Shown here piece by piece: positions 42,538 through 50,271 of a DNA stretch of 64,000 bases (its first letter is position 1; each line of letters starts with the position of its first letter). Both the position numbers and the translations under genes were made by a program. The DNA lies in contig DASXVX010000033.1 in assembly GCA_036504075.1 (NCBI GenBank), forward strand, positions 62,001 through 126,000, read 5' to 3'. Origin of the DNA: DASXVX01 sp036504075 (GTDB taxonomy: Bacteria > Bacillota > Sulfobacillia > Symbiobacteriales > Symbiobacteriaceae). Under the pieces are notes generated by a model. The model saw only the letters and a program-made list of their open reading frames with translations, was not told the origin of the DNA and did no database searches.

Positions 42538-43016
42538 GGCTTCACCCTCTGCATTAGCAAGAATGCGATAAACCCAGCCCCAATGGCCCCAGTGCCAAGC
42601 CACGAAGCGCCTGCGTACCAGTTTGGCTTAACGCGGAGCCAGCCGATCATGTACGGATGAAAATTGCCACAGGTCTCGAGGCAGCGGAACATCCAGCGGC
42701 CGGACTTATCCGCCACAAACTCCACGGTCGCCAACTTGCCTGGTTCCATGACGGCTTTTATGCCGTAGCCGTCCAGGTAAAACCCGTGAGTCACGTCCGT
42801 AGCCATTAGCTTCAGTCGGACGGTGTCGCCCTGGTTCACGACAATCACGCCAGGGTCCCAGGCCCACTGGCGAGCGTTCACGGCGATCTCCACCACTTTC
42901 GGCTCGTCAGCCCGGGCCAGGGACGGCAGGAACGCCGCGAGACTCATAAACAAGGCGACCGTCAGCAGGCTCAACGGAAGCCAGTACCGTTTGATGCTGA
43001 TCACTTTCTTGCTCAC
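42534..43016 (-). CDS. Stand-alone CuA-type cupredoxin with C-terminal membrane anchor
   Basis: A 160-residue cupredoxin with helices at both ends (about 12-32 and 138-155). The CuA ligands are H77 (DVTHGFYLDGYG), C112, E114, C116, H120 and M123 (CLETCGNFHPYM), exactly the oxidase subunit II arrangement including Glu. The THGFYLDGYG segment is the one in N2O reductase and COX2 CuA domains. It is second in the left arm, coupled to the 4Fe-4S gene, and would pass electrons from a cytochrome or Fe-S donor to the propeller or the smaller CuA protein. Confidence 0.9.
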   Translation of the reverse strand: MSKKVISIKRYWLPLSLLTVALFMSLAAFLPSLARADEPKVVEIAVNARQWAWDPGVIVVNQGDTVRLKLMATDVTHGFYLDGYGIKAVMEPGKLATVEFVADKSGRWMFRCLETCGNFHPYMIGWLRVKPNWYAGASWLGTGAIGAGFIAFLLMQRVKP

Positions 43017-43019
43017 CCC

Positions 43020-43451
43020 CTACTTCACTGTCAACTGGGCCTTCATCCCAAGGGCCGCGTGACCCTTAACCTCGCAGTAGATTGAATATGTGCCCGGCTT
43101 GTCGAATGTAAACGAGTACGTCTTGCCGATACCAAGGAGCGGAGACTCGAACAGCGGCTTATACGTGCCCTGTTTCGTGAAGTCCCCTTCCGTGATCTGA
43201 TGATCCATCGGGTCGCTGTTGTACCAGGTGATCTTGGTACCGGCAGTGACCTCCAGAAGCGCCGGGGAGAACTTGATACCCTTTAGCTCCCAGATGACTT
43301 CGCCCGGGGCAGCTGTTGGCATCGGAGCTACCACTGGCGTCTCGACGCGTACGAGTTTTACCTCCTGTACGGCGGGTTTGGAACAGCCTGCCGTCAGGAG
43401 AAGCAGGACGGTAACCAGCCCTGACAGGATCCACTTGCGCATGCCTTTCAC
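43020..43451 (-). CDS. Plastocyanin-like type 1 copper lipoprotein
   Basis: A 143-residue lipoprotein (LLLTAGC, C23) with a single cupredoxin domain. Type 1 ligands are H84 (DHQIT), C126, H131 and M136 (YCEVKGHAALGM). It begins ISL-type blue copper sequences with GIKFSPALLEVTAGTKITW. It is the first gene of the left arm and has its own promoter. As a mobile or tethered carrier on the outer face it may link the membrane donor to the cytochrome c and propeller lipoproteins encoded at 47520-50034. Confidence 0.88.
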   Translation of the reverse strand: MKGMRKWILSGLVTVLLLLTAGCSKPAVQEVKLVRVETPVVAPMPTAAPGEVIWELKGIKFSPALLEVTAGTKITWYNSDPMDHQITEGDFTKQGTYKPLFESPLLGIGKTYSFTFDKPGTYSIYCEVKGHAALGMKAQLTVK

Positions 43452-43471
43452 CCCTTCTCTCTCATGCTTTC

Positions 43472-43501
43472 TTTATACCCGCTCCAGGCGGGGGTGGTCA
43501 G
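43472..43501 (-). promoter_or_regulatory. Promoter of the copper (left-arm) operon
   Basis: On the minus strand a TATAAA -10 (43472-43477) is preceded by 18 bases and a CTGACC -35 (43496-43501). The -10 lies ~20 bases before the type 1 copper gene's ribosome-binding site. A TGTC...GACA dyad overlaps the -35 on its upstream side (43500-43520). Confidence 0.5.
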
Positions 43502-43595
43502 TGTCGGGCGGACGTGACATTCGCCCCGAAAACCAATAGCCCGACCGCTCCGCCGAACGCAGGGCAGTCGGTCTATCACCCATAGCACGTATTCG

Positions 43596-44249
43596 CTATA
43601 CGACGGCGCTTCCGTGCTCAAACCGAGCGGCAATGGCAGCCGCCTCGGATCTTCGGTTCACATTCAGCTTGTGCATCAGCTGGCTGACATAGTTCCGTAC
43701 AGTCTTCTCGCTCAAGTAGAGTTTCTCGGCGATTTCCCGGTTCGTCCGCCCGCGACTGATACAGTCCAGAATTCGCTGTTCCTGGTCGGTGAGCAAAGCC
43801 AGCCGGTCCACGGCGGTACTGCCCCCTCTGATCCGGTCTAACACCTGCCGGGTGATGGCGGGGTCCAACAGCGACCCGCCCGCGCCCGCCGTGAAGATGG
43901 CATCAACCAGCACCTGACCGCGGGTCTGCTTGAGCAGGTACCCTGACGCCCCGGCCATGATGGCAGCAAGGACGGCGTCGTCATCGGTATAGGATGTCAG
44001 CATGATCACTTTGGTCAGCGGACAGAGGGACCGAATCTCCCGACAGGCTTCAACACCGCTCCCGTCTGGAAGCCGCACGTCCATGACGATTACGTCGGGC
44101 AACACATCCTCAGCGACCGCTACGGCCTCGGCAGCCGTGCCGGCTTCGCCCACCACCGTCAAGCCGGGTTTGCATTCGAGGAGCTGACGTAACCCCAGCC
44201 GAACCACCTCATGGTCATCCACCACGAGCACTCTAAGCAGCTGGCTCAT
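43596..44249 (-). CDS. NarL/LuxR-type response regulator
   Basis: A 217-residue regulator. The receiver has VVDDHEVV, phospho-acceptor Asp in DVIVMDVRLPDGSG and Lys in GYLLKQT. The C-terminal LuxR helix-turn-helix is LDCISRGRTNREIAEKLYLS followed by EKTVRNYVSQLMHKLNV. The start at 44249 overlaps the kinase stop (ATGA), so it was coupled to the kinase. It sits between the two arms of the copper locus and is the best candidate to control both, plausibly in response to oxygen limitation or an electron acceptor. Confidence 0.9.
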   Translation of the reverse strand: MSQLLRVLVVDDHEVVRLGLRQLLECKPGLTVVGEAGTAAEAVAVAEDVLPDVIVMDVRLPDGSGVEACREIRSLCPLTKVIMLTSYTDDDAVLAAIMAGASGYLLKQTRGQVLVDAIFTAGAGGSLLDPAITRQVLDRIRGGSTAVDRLALLTDQEQRILDCISRGRTNREIAEKLYLSEKTVRNYVSQLMHKLNVNRRSEAAAIAARFEHGSAVV

Positions 44250-45508
44250 GGAACCACCCTTTCTGCGAGGGCCACTTCTGTTGCTTGGTTGAGGCAAGGT
44301 ACGGTCACGATCACGGTGGTCCCGGCTCCCAATCTGCTCTCAATCTGAAGCGCTCCGCCAGCGGAGCGGGCACGGGTTTCCATGTTTCGTACGCCCATTT
44401 GTTCAGCATTCCGCTGAATGTCTGGGTCCCAACCGCACCCGTTGTCCTGGATCGTGAGGTGCACCCCGGCTGCGGCCGAATCGACGGTCACTTCCACGGC
44501 GGTTGCGAGGGCGTGCCGGGTAACGTTGGACAGTGCCTCACGGGTGATCTGCAGCAAATGACCGACCTGATCCGTGTTCAGGCCACTCACGTCGGCGGAG
44601 ACCCGCAACCGGGCATGAACCAGGGAGTTGGCCTCAAAGCGGCTGAGCACGCCTGCCAGCCCGACGGCCAGGTCGCAGTCCCCGCGCAGGTCCGGTCGCA
44701 AGCCCATAATGTACGAGCGGATGTCCCGGTTGATGGCGTGCAATGCCTCAATGGCCCTGTCCAGTTGCAGCCTGACCGTTTGGGGCTCCCTCTCCACGCG
44801 CTCGGCGCAGCCCTCCAGTTGAAGCCCCGCGGCGTAAATGGACTGGATGATGCTGTCATGCAGGTCCATACAAATCCGTTCCCGATCCATGAAGAGGGCG
44901 AGATGCTGGGTTTGGCGCTCCAGCTGCTTTGCGCGGGTGACATCCTTGGAAATGCCCAGCGCAGCTACCACCTCTCCCTCCGCGTTCCGCACCGGAGTGA
45001 GCGTAAGGATCACATCAATCTGGCGCCCGTCCTTATGGAGCCGGTGCGTCTCAAAGTTGCGGATGATTTCCCCCTGCTTCACCCGACCCAGAAGTTCCGC
45101 AATTTCGTGTCGGCGTTCCGGCGGCACCATGATCGGCGGAGATCCCACCGCCTCGGCCCGGCTGAACCCGTAGATGGTCTCGGCACCTTCATTCCACAGG
45201 GCGATCTGGCCCTCGATAGTGGTCATGATTACGGCGTCGGCGCTGTTTTGAACCAGGTTTTCGAGGAACGCCAGGGCCTCCTGGGCTTCGGCCCGCAAGC
45301 GGACGTTCGTGGCATCGAGCGCCAAAATCCGGTCGAACATCACCTCTGTAAAAGCCACGGACAGCACCGTGAAGCCGAGGCCGGACAGGATCAGGCCGGG
45401 CCAGGTGTGCAGCGCGTGAAACCAGAACCGGTGCCTGATCAGGTCGAGCATTAGCAGGAAAATCACTGGAAAGAAGATGCCGATGAGTTTGAGTCGTTTC
45501 AGTGACAC
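44246..45508 (-). CDS. NarX/DegS-type sensor histidine kinase with PAS domain
   Basis: A 420-residue kinase with two N-terminal helices (IGIFFPVIFLLMLDL and about 38-56), a short coiled coil, and a PAS domain (~75-190: DAVIMTTIEGQIALWNEGAE, with a PAC end). HisKA_3 carries the phospho-His in ERICMDLHDSIIQSIYAAGL, and the HATPase has LQITREALSNVTRHALAT and DNGCGWDPDIQR. PAS may bind haem or flavin and sense redox state. The GTG at 45508 follows GGAGGTG. It is divergent from tlpA, so this 370-bp gap holds promoters of both. Confidence 0.87.
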   Translation of the reverse strand: MSLKRLKLIGIFFPVIFLLMLDLIRHRFWFHALHTWPGLILSGLGFTVLSVAFTEVMFDRILALDATNVRLRAEAQEALAFLENLVQNSADAVIMTTIEGQIALWNEGAETIYGFSRAEAVGSPPIMVPPERRHEIAELLGRVKQGEIIRNFETHRLHKDGRQIDVILTLTPVRNAEGEVVAALGISKDVTRAKQLERQTQHLALFMDRERICMDLHDSIIQSIYAAGLQLEGCAERVEREPQTVRLQLDRAIEALHAINRDIRSYIMGLRPDLRGDCDLAVGLAGVLSRFEANSLVHARLRVSADVSGLNTDQVGHLLQITREALSNVTRHALATAVEVTVDSAAAGVHLTIQDNGCGWDPDIQRNAEQMGVRNMETRARSAGGALQIESRLGAGTTVIVTVPCLNQATEVALAERVVP

Positions 45509-45876
45509 GGGCCACACCTCCGTCGCCTCGTGGGTGGTCCTTCGGTCGGATAAGATTGATAATTCTTCCAGTAGCAACCTTAGCATGATGGCCCACCCAT
45601 ACTATTGCACACGTACCATTACAATCGCGTGAGAAACCGTGCGGAGATATAACAAAAATATAACAAGATCCGGGGCGAATTGCATCCCATCCCTGTGTGC
45701 GCGGCTGGTCTGACGGCTACAGCCACAGGCAACGTAACCGCCTGCTGCCTGTCCGGCCGGGCGGTTTTCACCATGATCTTCCGGTCTTTTTGACCCGGGG
45801 GGACGGTCTTGACTTTCCCATACCATTGCCGTCTTTATGAAAAGAGCGGGACAACTGGGCACTGGAGGTGGTAGCT
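45509..45876. promoter_or_regulatory. Divergent promoter region, kinase/regulator versus tlpA operon
   Basis: No gene seen in this 368-bp gap. An AT-rich part near 45640-45670 (AACAAAAATATAACAAG) is the likely kinase promoter. Towards tlpA a TTGACT hexamer lies at 45809-45814, with TCTTTA 17 bases later as a weak -10. Confidence 0.4.
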
Positions 45877-46407
45877 TTGCGCAAGGCACAGACGGCGATG
45901 GTGATCCTCGTGTGGTGCCTCCTCCTGATTTCCATTGCCTTGCGGTCGCGTACGGCCGATGGTCACACCCGGACCGACCCGCTGCCCGGACAGGCGGCTC
46001 CGGAGTTGCGGGCCGCTGTCGACCTGAACGGGCGTCCCGTAAGCCTCGGCGACCTGAAGGGTAAAGCCGTGGTTCTCAACTTCTGGGCGTCCTGGTGCCC
46101 GCCCTGTCTTGAAGAAATGCCCACCATTGAACACCTGGCCAAGCACTTGCCTCCCGATACGGCCATCCTGACTGTCAACCTGACGAAAGTGGAGACATCG
46201 CCGCGGGCGGTCCGCTCCTTCCTACAGGCTTCCGGGTACTCTTTCCCCGTGGCGATGGACGTGGATGGACAAGTCGCGCAAGACTATGCCGTATTGTCGC
46301 TGCCCACCAGCGTCTTTGTCAGTCCAGCCGGGATCATCACCCAACGCATCGCCGGCCCGCTTGGTGAAGCCGTCATCATCGACTACTTGAATGCTGCCGG
46401 GAGATGA
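45877..46407 (+). CDS. TlpA/ResA-like thioredoxin-fold protein
   Basis: A ~176-residue membrane-tethered thioredoxin. The N-terminal anchor (MVILVWCLLLISIALRS) is followed by a thioredoxin domain with NFWASWCPPCLEEMP (Cys-Pro-Pro-Cys) and the cis-Pro loop LSLPTSVFV. Proteins of this type reduce exported Cys for cytochrome c or CuA assembly (ResA, TlpA, Sco-like). The TTG at 45877 is preferred because GGAGG lies 8 bases upstream; a GTG at 45868 is inside that site. It probably works with the CcdA-like protein of the left arm to prepare the CuA and haem sites. Confidence 0.9.
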   Translation: MRKAQTAMVILVWCLLLISIALRSRTADGHTRTDPLPGQAAPELRAAVDLNGRPVSLGDLKGKAVVLNFWASWCPPCLEEMPTIEHLAKHLPPDTAILTVNLTKVETSPRAVRSFLQASGYSFPVAMDVDGQVAQDYAVLSLPTSVFVSPAGIITQRIAGPLGEAVIIDYLNAAGR

Positions 46408-47088
46408 GTGGACATGCCTTTCCTGCCGGACCAGCTGCAGATCGGGTCGTTTTTTGTCGACGTTCGAAGCCTCACGGCGATCCTGGGAACAGTGGTGGCG
46501 TACCTGCTCGCCCGCGCAGCCGGTCGGGCGGAAGGCTCACGAGCGATCGCAGGCGGAGCCGGAAGGCTCGTCCTTGCCCTGGCACTTGGCAGTTTCGGCG
46601 GCGCCCACCTGGTGTCGGCGGCGCTAAACCCACAACCCTACGCGGCCGACCCCGCCGTGATGTTGTTGCAGTTCCCCACCCACTGGGCAGCTCTGATATC
46701 CGGGGGGGTGTGCGGAATCGCGGTCGTCTGGTGGATCGCGGCTGCCCATGGAGACTGCCGCACGGCCATTGACCGGGCGGCTGCCCCGCTGGTCCTCGGC
46801 CTGGCAGTGGCCACAGCTGGGTGGCGATCCGAATGGGTACATGTGCTTCTGCTGGTGGCGGGCGGTCTGGCGGCCATGGGAACGGCGAAGCTTCGGCAAG
46901 AACCCGGGGTTCAGGCGGCCACGGCGGTCATCGCGGCAGCCCTGGCGCTGGTGATGGCGGAACTTTTCCGACCGGGGCACGGCGGCTTCCTGGGGGTCAC
47001 CGCTCTCCAGTGGACCGCCGCCGCTGCAGGCACCGGCGCCTGGCTCTGGGTCATGAAACCGGTCAGCGGAAAAGGCCCTTCGCATTGA
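46408..47088 (+). CDS. Polytopic membrane protein, distantly Lgt-like
   Basis: A 226-residue protein with about 7 helices. Its opening (DVRSLTAILGTVVAYLLARA) and AIDRAAAPLVLGLAVATAGW resemble prolipoprotein diacylglyceryl transferase, but the essential Lgt motif GRxGNFxN is not present. It is therefore likely not an active Lgt. It overlaps the tlpA stop region directly and ends at a strong terminator, so it is the second gene of a two-gene operon. A role in maturing the lipoprotein carriers nearby, or as a thiol-redox partner of TlpA, is speculation. Confidence 0.65.
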   Translation: MDMPFLPDQLQIGSFFVDVRSLTAILGTVVAYLLARAAGRAEGSRAIAGGAGRLVLALALGSFGGAHLVSAALNPQPYAADPAVMLLQFPTHWAALISGGVCGIAVVWWIAAAHGDCRTAIDRAAAPLVLGLAVATAGWRSEWVHVLLLVAGGLAAMGTAKLRQEPGVQAATAVIAAALALVMAELFRPGHGGFLGVTALQWTAAAAGTGAWLWVMKPVSGKGPSH

Positions 47089-47113
47089 GACCGCATTTGC
47101 GCGCGGAAATGAC

Positions 47114-47158
47114 GCAGAGGCAGCAAGCACTCGCAGGCTTGCTGCCTCTGCTGTTTTT
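47114..47158 (+). terminator. Terminator of the tlpA operon
   Basis: A perfect 15-bp stem, GCAGAGGCAGCAAGC with its complement, closes an 8-base loop and is followed by TGTTTTT. It separates tlpA-lgt-like from the propeller gene. Confidence 0.9.
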
Positions 47159-47519
47159 CTGCCTCAAGCTAGGCACAAATGATCATAGCGGACTGCATTT
47201 CATGACGGTAGGACACGAACCGAACCGGCTACACTTTGCAGTCTGTCCGGTTCACCGCATTTCGGGACATGTGTCCCGTGCCGACGACACTGATGCCGCC
47301 GCGCTCTGCACCCGCATAATTGAGAGTGAACGAACTGTTGCGACGCACCCTGTGCAGCCCTGACGCAGGATTCGGCGGCAGGCCGTCGCTACTTCCACGC
47401 CGCCGAAATACGGACAACGACTACGTACCAGACGGTGGGGCTGGAGGTGAGGCCAGGGGCACCTGAACTTTCCTGTCCCTTCCTCGGATGATCCACACAC
47501 GTAGAAGGAGGAATTCAAC
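47159..47519 (+). promoter_or_regulatory. Regulatory region of the propeller-cytochrome-cupredoxin operon
   Basis: This 361-bp gap has no gene. A near-perfect dyad CGGGACA-TG-TGTCCCG (47263-47278) contains the ACANNTGT core of BlaI/CopY-type copper operators. A CATAAT hexamer at 47315-47320 is a candidate -10 about 37 bases downstream. A GAACCGG...CCGGTTC repeat (about 47222-47252) lies just before the dyad. The strong AGAAGGAGGA site before ATG at 47520 indicates high expression. Confidence 0.5.
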
Positions 47520-48944
47520 ATGAGGTCCGTCGGTTCCAAAAAGCTGCGTCTTGTAGCTCTCGCACTTGTTGCACTGCTTGTCATGCTCGCTTCGGCTTGT
47601 AGTAAGCCGGCCGCGGTGCCCGTCACCGTCCAGGGCCAGCTTGTGCCGGCTGCCGCTGGGGCACAGCCTACAGGCTGGGCTACGGCCGAGGCCAACCGGG
47701 GCGGTCTGCGCCAGGTCGCTACCTTTGACTCCAAGGGTCCGGATGCCTGGGACGTGAAGGCCCACCCCAGTGTCTACATGACCAGCGAAGGCATGGGCTA
47801 CGCCCATCGCCCGTCCACGACCAACAAGCTGCCCGGCATTCAGGTCATTGACTCCTACACGAAGCAGACCGTTGCGTCGGCGGTGTTCGATCTGGGCGGC
47901 GAGCAGACCCGCATGCCTCACGGGCTGGGCACCTCGCCGGACGGCAAGTGGGTATATATCGGCTTCAGCCAGAAGGCCAAGGACGGCAAGGACAACAACT
48001 GGACGCTCATTGTCAACGCCAGGACCCTCAAGCTTGACATGATCGTTGAGCACACTGGCGGCCAGAACCTGCACCACATTTTTGGTTTCACGGACTCCAA
48101 GGGGAAGGATCGCGTCGTCCTGGAGTATGGGTTCGGATCCGCCGGCGGCCCGCACTTCCTTCTGGATCCCAATGACAACAACAAGGTTGTCAAGGCGATC
48201 ACCACCGAAGATACCGGGTACAAGATGGGCCACCCGTTCCTGACCGTCGATCCCACGGGCAAGTTCCTGTACGTGAACCTCGAGCAAGCCGCGTATAGCG
48301 CTGTTACCGAAGAGATTGGTGGACTGGCGAAGATCAACCTGGAGACGTACGCCGTCACGATCATCCCGGGCACGGGTGCCCATCCGATCGGCGTCACGCA
48401 CACCGCAGACGGCAAGTTCACCTACGTGAATGACGCCGACACCAGCCGGGTCTACAAGATCGACGATAAGACCAATACGGTCATTGGCAAGACCAGCGCC
48501 GGTGTGGCGGGCCCCTATGGCATCGCCCTGAACTGGGACGAGACTGAGCTGTATACCGTCGGCAAGGGCGAGGGCAGCCACAATACCGGCGGCGTCCTCG
48601 GGTTGATCGGCACGGTGGACTTCAAGCCGGCAAGAGCCTTCGACCAGCCGTTCGAAATTGGCGGGTCCATCATGGACCACGCGACTCTCCATCCGGACCC
48701 CAAGGTGAATGAACTCTGGGTGAGCAGCTCCGGGACCTGGGAGACCATCGTCTTCGACCTCACCACCCATAAGGTGAAGGCCCGCATCCCCACTCCCCAC
48801 GGTGGCGACACCCACTCGGGCTCCTTCCTCAAGTACGGCCCGGACTGGAAGGGCGAGCTGCTGGCCGACCACGCCGGCCCCAAGAAGCCGATGCTGGAGA
48901 CCATGGCGAAGATGGCCGCTGAGAAGGCGGCTGCGAAGAAGTAG
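47520..48944 (+). CDS. Lipoprotein beta-propeller with multiple histidines (candidate copper-cluster reductase)
   Basis: A 474-residue lipoprotein (LASAC, C27) whose residues ~55-445 form a YVTN/lactonase-like seven-bladed propeller, seen as repeated TSPDGKWVYIGF, DPTGKFLYVNL, TADGKFTYVNDA and NWDETELYTV elements. It carries 17 His, several at the starts of successive blades: H82, H134 (RMPHGLG), H185-H186, H212, H238, H288, H294, H387, H391 and H432. This recalls the seven His that hold the CuZ cluster in N2O reductase. There is no CuA domain on this chain, but CuA proteins are encoded nearby. Cytochrome c and cupredoxin genes follow. Its identity as a nitrous oxide or other copper reductase is inferred. 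Confidence 0.75.
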   Translation: MRSVGSKKLRLVALALVALLVMLASACSKPAAVPVTVQGQLVPAAAGAQPTGWATAEANRGGLRQVATFDSKGPDAWDVKAHPSVYMTSEGMGYAHRPSTTNKLPGIQVIDSYTKQTVASAVFDLGGEQTRMPHGLGTSPDGKWVYIGFSQKAKDGKDNNWTLIVNARTLKLDMIVEHTGGQNLHHIFGFTDSKGKDRVVLEYGFGSAGGPHFLLDPNDNNKVVKAITTEDTGYKMGHPFLTVDPTGKFLYVNLEQAAYSAVTEEIGGLAKINLETYAVTIIPGTGAHPIGVTHTADGKFTYVNDADTSRVYKIDDKTNTVIGKTSAGVAGPYGIALNWDETELYTVGKGEGSHNTGGVLGLIGTVDFKPARAFDQPFEIGGSIMDHATLHPDPKVNELWVSSSGTWETIVFDLTTHKVKARIPTPHGGDTHSGSFLKYGPDWKGELLADHAGPKKPMLETMAKMAAEKAAAKK

Positions 48945-49034
48945 CGTTACGTGACCGATGCGGGTGCGCCCTCAGCCCTTCAGGTCTGGGGGCGCACCTG
49001 GCAAAGGATGCACTCAATCACAGAAGGAGAGATT

Positions 49035-49454
49035 ATGTTGAAGAGGGACATGGTTAAGTTGGTGGGCGGTCTCCTATTGGGAGGCATGGCCTTACTTCCG
49101 GTTCTGTCTGGCTGCGGGGGCAAGACCGCGACAACTGCCGCTGCCCCAACCGCCGCACCTGCCGCTGCCCCAACCGCCACACCTGCGCCGGCTGCAGCCG
49201 CCCCCGCACCTGCCAATGCCCAGCTCGACTCAGCAAAGGTGCTGTTCCAGGAGACGGCAGGCGGTCAGGGATGCCAGCAATGTCATGGCAAAGACGCAAA
49301 AGGCACCGTAGAAGTCGGTGCGCCCGATATCCGCGGTAAGCAAGAGGCCGATATCCGCAAGGCCCTTGAGAATGTCGAAATGATGAGAATCGTCAAGCTT
49401 TCCGACGAAGAGATCACGGCTGTGGCTGCGTATCTGCAAGTCCTCAATAAGTAG
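49035..49454 (+). CDS. Monohaem c-type cytochrome lipoprotein
   Basis: A 139-residue lipoprotein (LSGCGG, C27) with a ~35-residue Ala/Pro/Thr tether built of AAPT-like repeats and one class I cytochrome c domain. The haem site is GCQQCHGKDAKG (C80, C83, H84), and M116 or M117 in NVEMMRIVKLSDEE is the likely sixth ligand. Start ATG 49035 follows AAGGAGAG. It is 90 bases after the propeller gene and 22 before a cupredoxin, in one operon, and is the probable direct donor or acceptor of the propeller protein. Confidence 0.92.
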   Translation: MLKRDMVKLVGGLLLGGMALLPVLSGCGGKTATTAAAPTAAPAAAPTATPAPAAAAPAPANAQLDSAKVLFQETAGGQGCQQCHGKDAKGTVEVGAPDIRGKQEADIRKALENVEMMRIVKLSDEEITAVAAYLQVLNK

Positions 49455-49476
49455 CCGTGGGCTTCGCCAGGGGGGC

Positions 49477-50034
49477 ATGAAAATGAGCCGGTTTATTCGA
49501 CGCTGGCATCGTCTCCTGGTTGGTCTCGTGCCGGTTGCGCTCGTTCTGATTGGCTGCTCCAGCACCTCCGCCCTCCGCAGCGTCGGGGGGCCAGGGCCTC
49601 TGGGAGAGGCCGCCGCTGTTGTCACCATTAACGTAGACGTGACGGATGATTCGATCCAGCCTTCCGCCATTCACATCCCTTTGGGAAAGCCGGTGCAGCT
49701 TATCCTGCGGAACCATGGGGCGACGGAACATCACTTCATCGTCAAGGGACTGGTGCCCAAGGACCTGTCCTGGGCATTCATACCCACTTTCGACGTCCTG
49801 CCATCGGAAATGGCGGACAACGATCCGCAACATGCCGGTCACAATCACACGGTCAACTTTGTGCCGTATCGGCCTGCATCTCCCGCAGGCATAAAACTGA
49901 CAGGTAAGGAAGTCCATGCTTATGCCCAGGGAAGCGCCGTGGACGCGGTCCTCTTCACCGCCACGAACAAGGGGACCTTTACGGTCATATGCCCGCTTCA
50001 CCCGGGAATAACTGCGACGGTGACGGTTTCTTAG
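49477..50034 (+). CDS. Cupredoxin lipoprotein with His-rich insert, lacking axial Met
   Basis: A 185-residue lipoprotein (VLIGC, C27) with a cupredoxin domain at ~48-185. Ligands are H85 or H86 (TEHHFIV), C172 and H175 (CPLHPG). No Met follows, so the site is a three-ligand or unusual type 1/red copper site. A loop at 115-125 has QHAGHNH, a possible extra metal-binding patch. The ~40-residue insert around 125-155 makes it longer than plastocyanin. It ends the propeller operon. Electron carrier or copper-delivery chaperone are both open. Confidence 0.85.
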   Translation: MKMSRFIRRWHRLLVGLVPVALVLIGCSSTSALRSVGGPGPLGEAAAVVTINVDVTDDSIQPSAIHIPLGKPVQLILRNHGATEHHFIVKGLVPKDLSWAFIPTFDVLPSEMADNDPQHAGHNHTVNFVPYRPASPAGIKLTGKEVHAYAQGSAVDAVLFTATNKGTFTVICPLHPGITATVTVS

Positions 50035-50149
50035 CAGATTGCGATGCTTCTTAACAAGAGCGCAGATGTCGGGAACTACAGTCAGGAAGGGCCAGAAGCA
50101 GGGAACGCCATGGTTACATTGCGTGAGCCCGATGCGGTTCAAATTGTTT

Positions 50150-50190
50150 GACCCGGTTTTGCCCAGATTGGGCGAGCCGGGTCTATTTTG
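50150..50190 (+). terminator. Terminator of the propeller operon
   Basis: A nested hairpin: outer stem GACCCGG/CCGGGTC and inner GCCCA.TGGGC, followed by TATTTTG. It lies 116 bases past the cupredoxin stop. Confidence 0.75.
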
Positions 50191-50223
50191 TATACGTTGC
50201 GGCACGAACCTCCGAGAGCGCGC

Positions 50224-50258
50224 AAGGCGGGGGCCATGCCGGCCCCCGCCTTCTCTCT
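50224..50258. terminator. Terminator of the DUF4418 gene
   Basis: A 12-bp stem AAGGCGGGGGCC / GGCCCCCGCCTT with a 5-base loop lies 20 bases past the DUF4418 stop on the minus strand. TCTCTCT follows on the plus side. Confidence 0.65.
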
Positions 50259-50271
50259 GCCCCTATCTATG

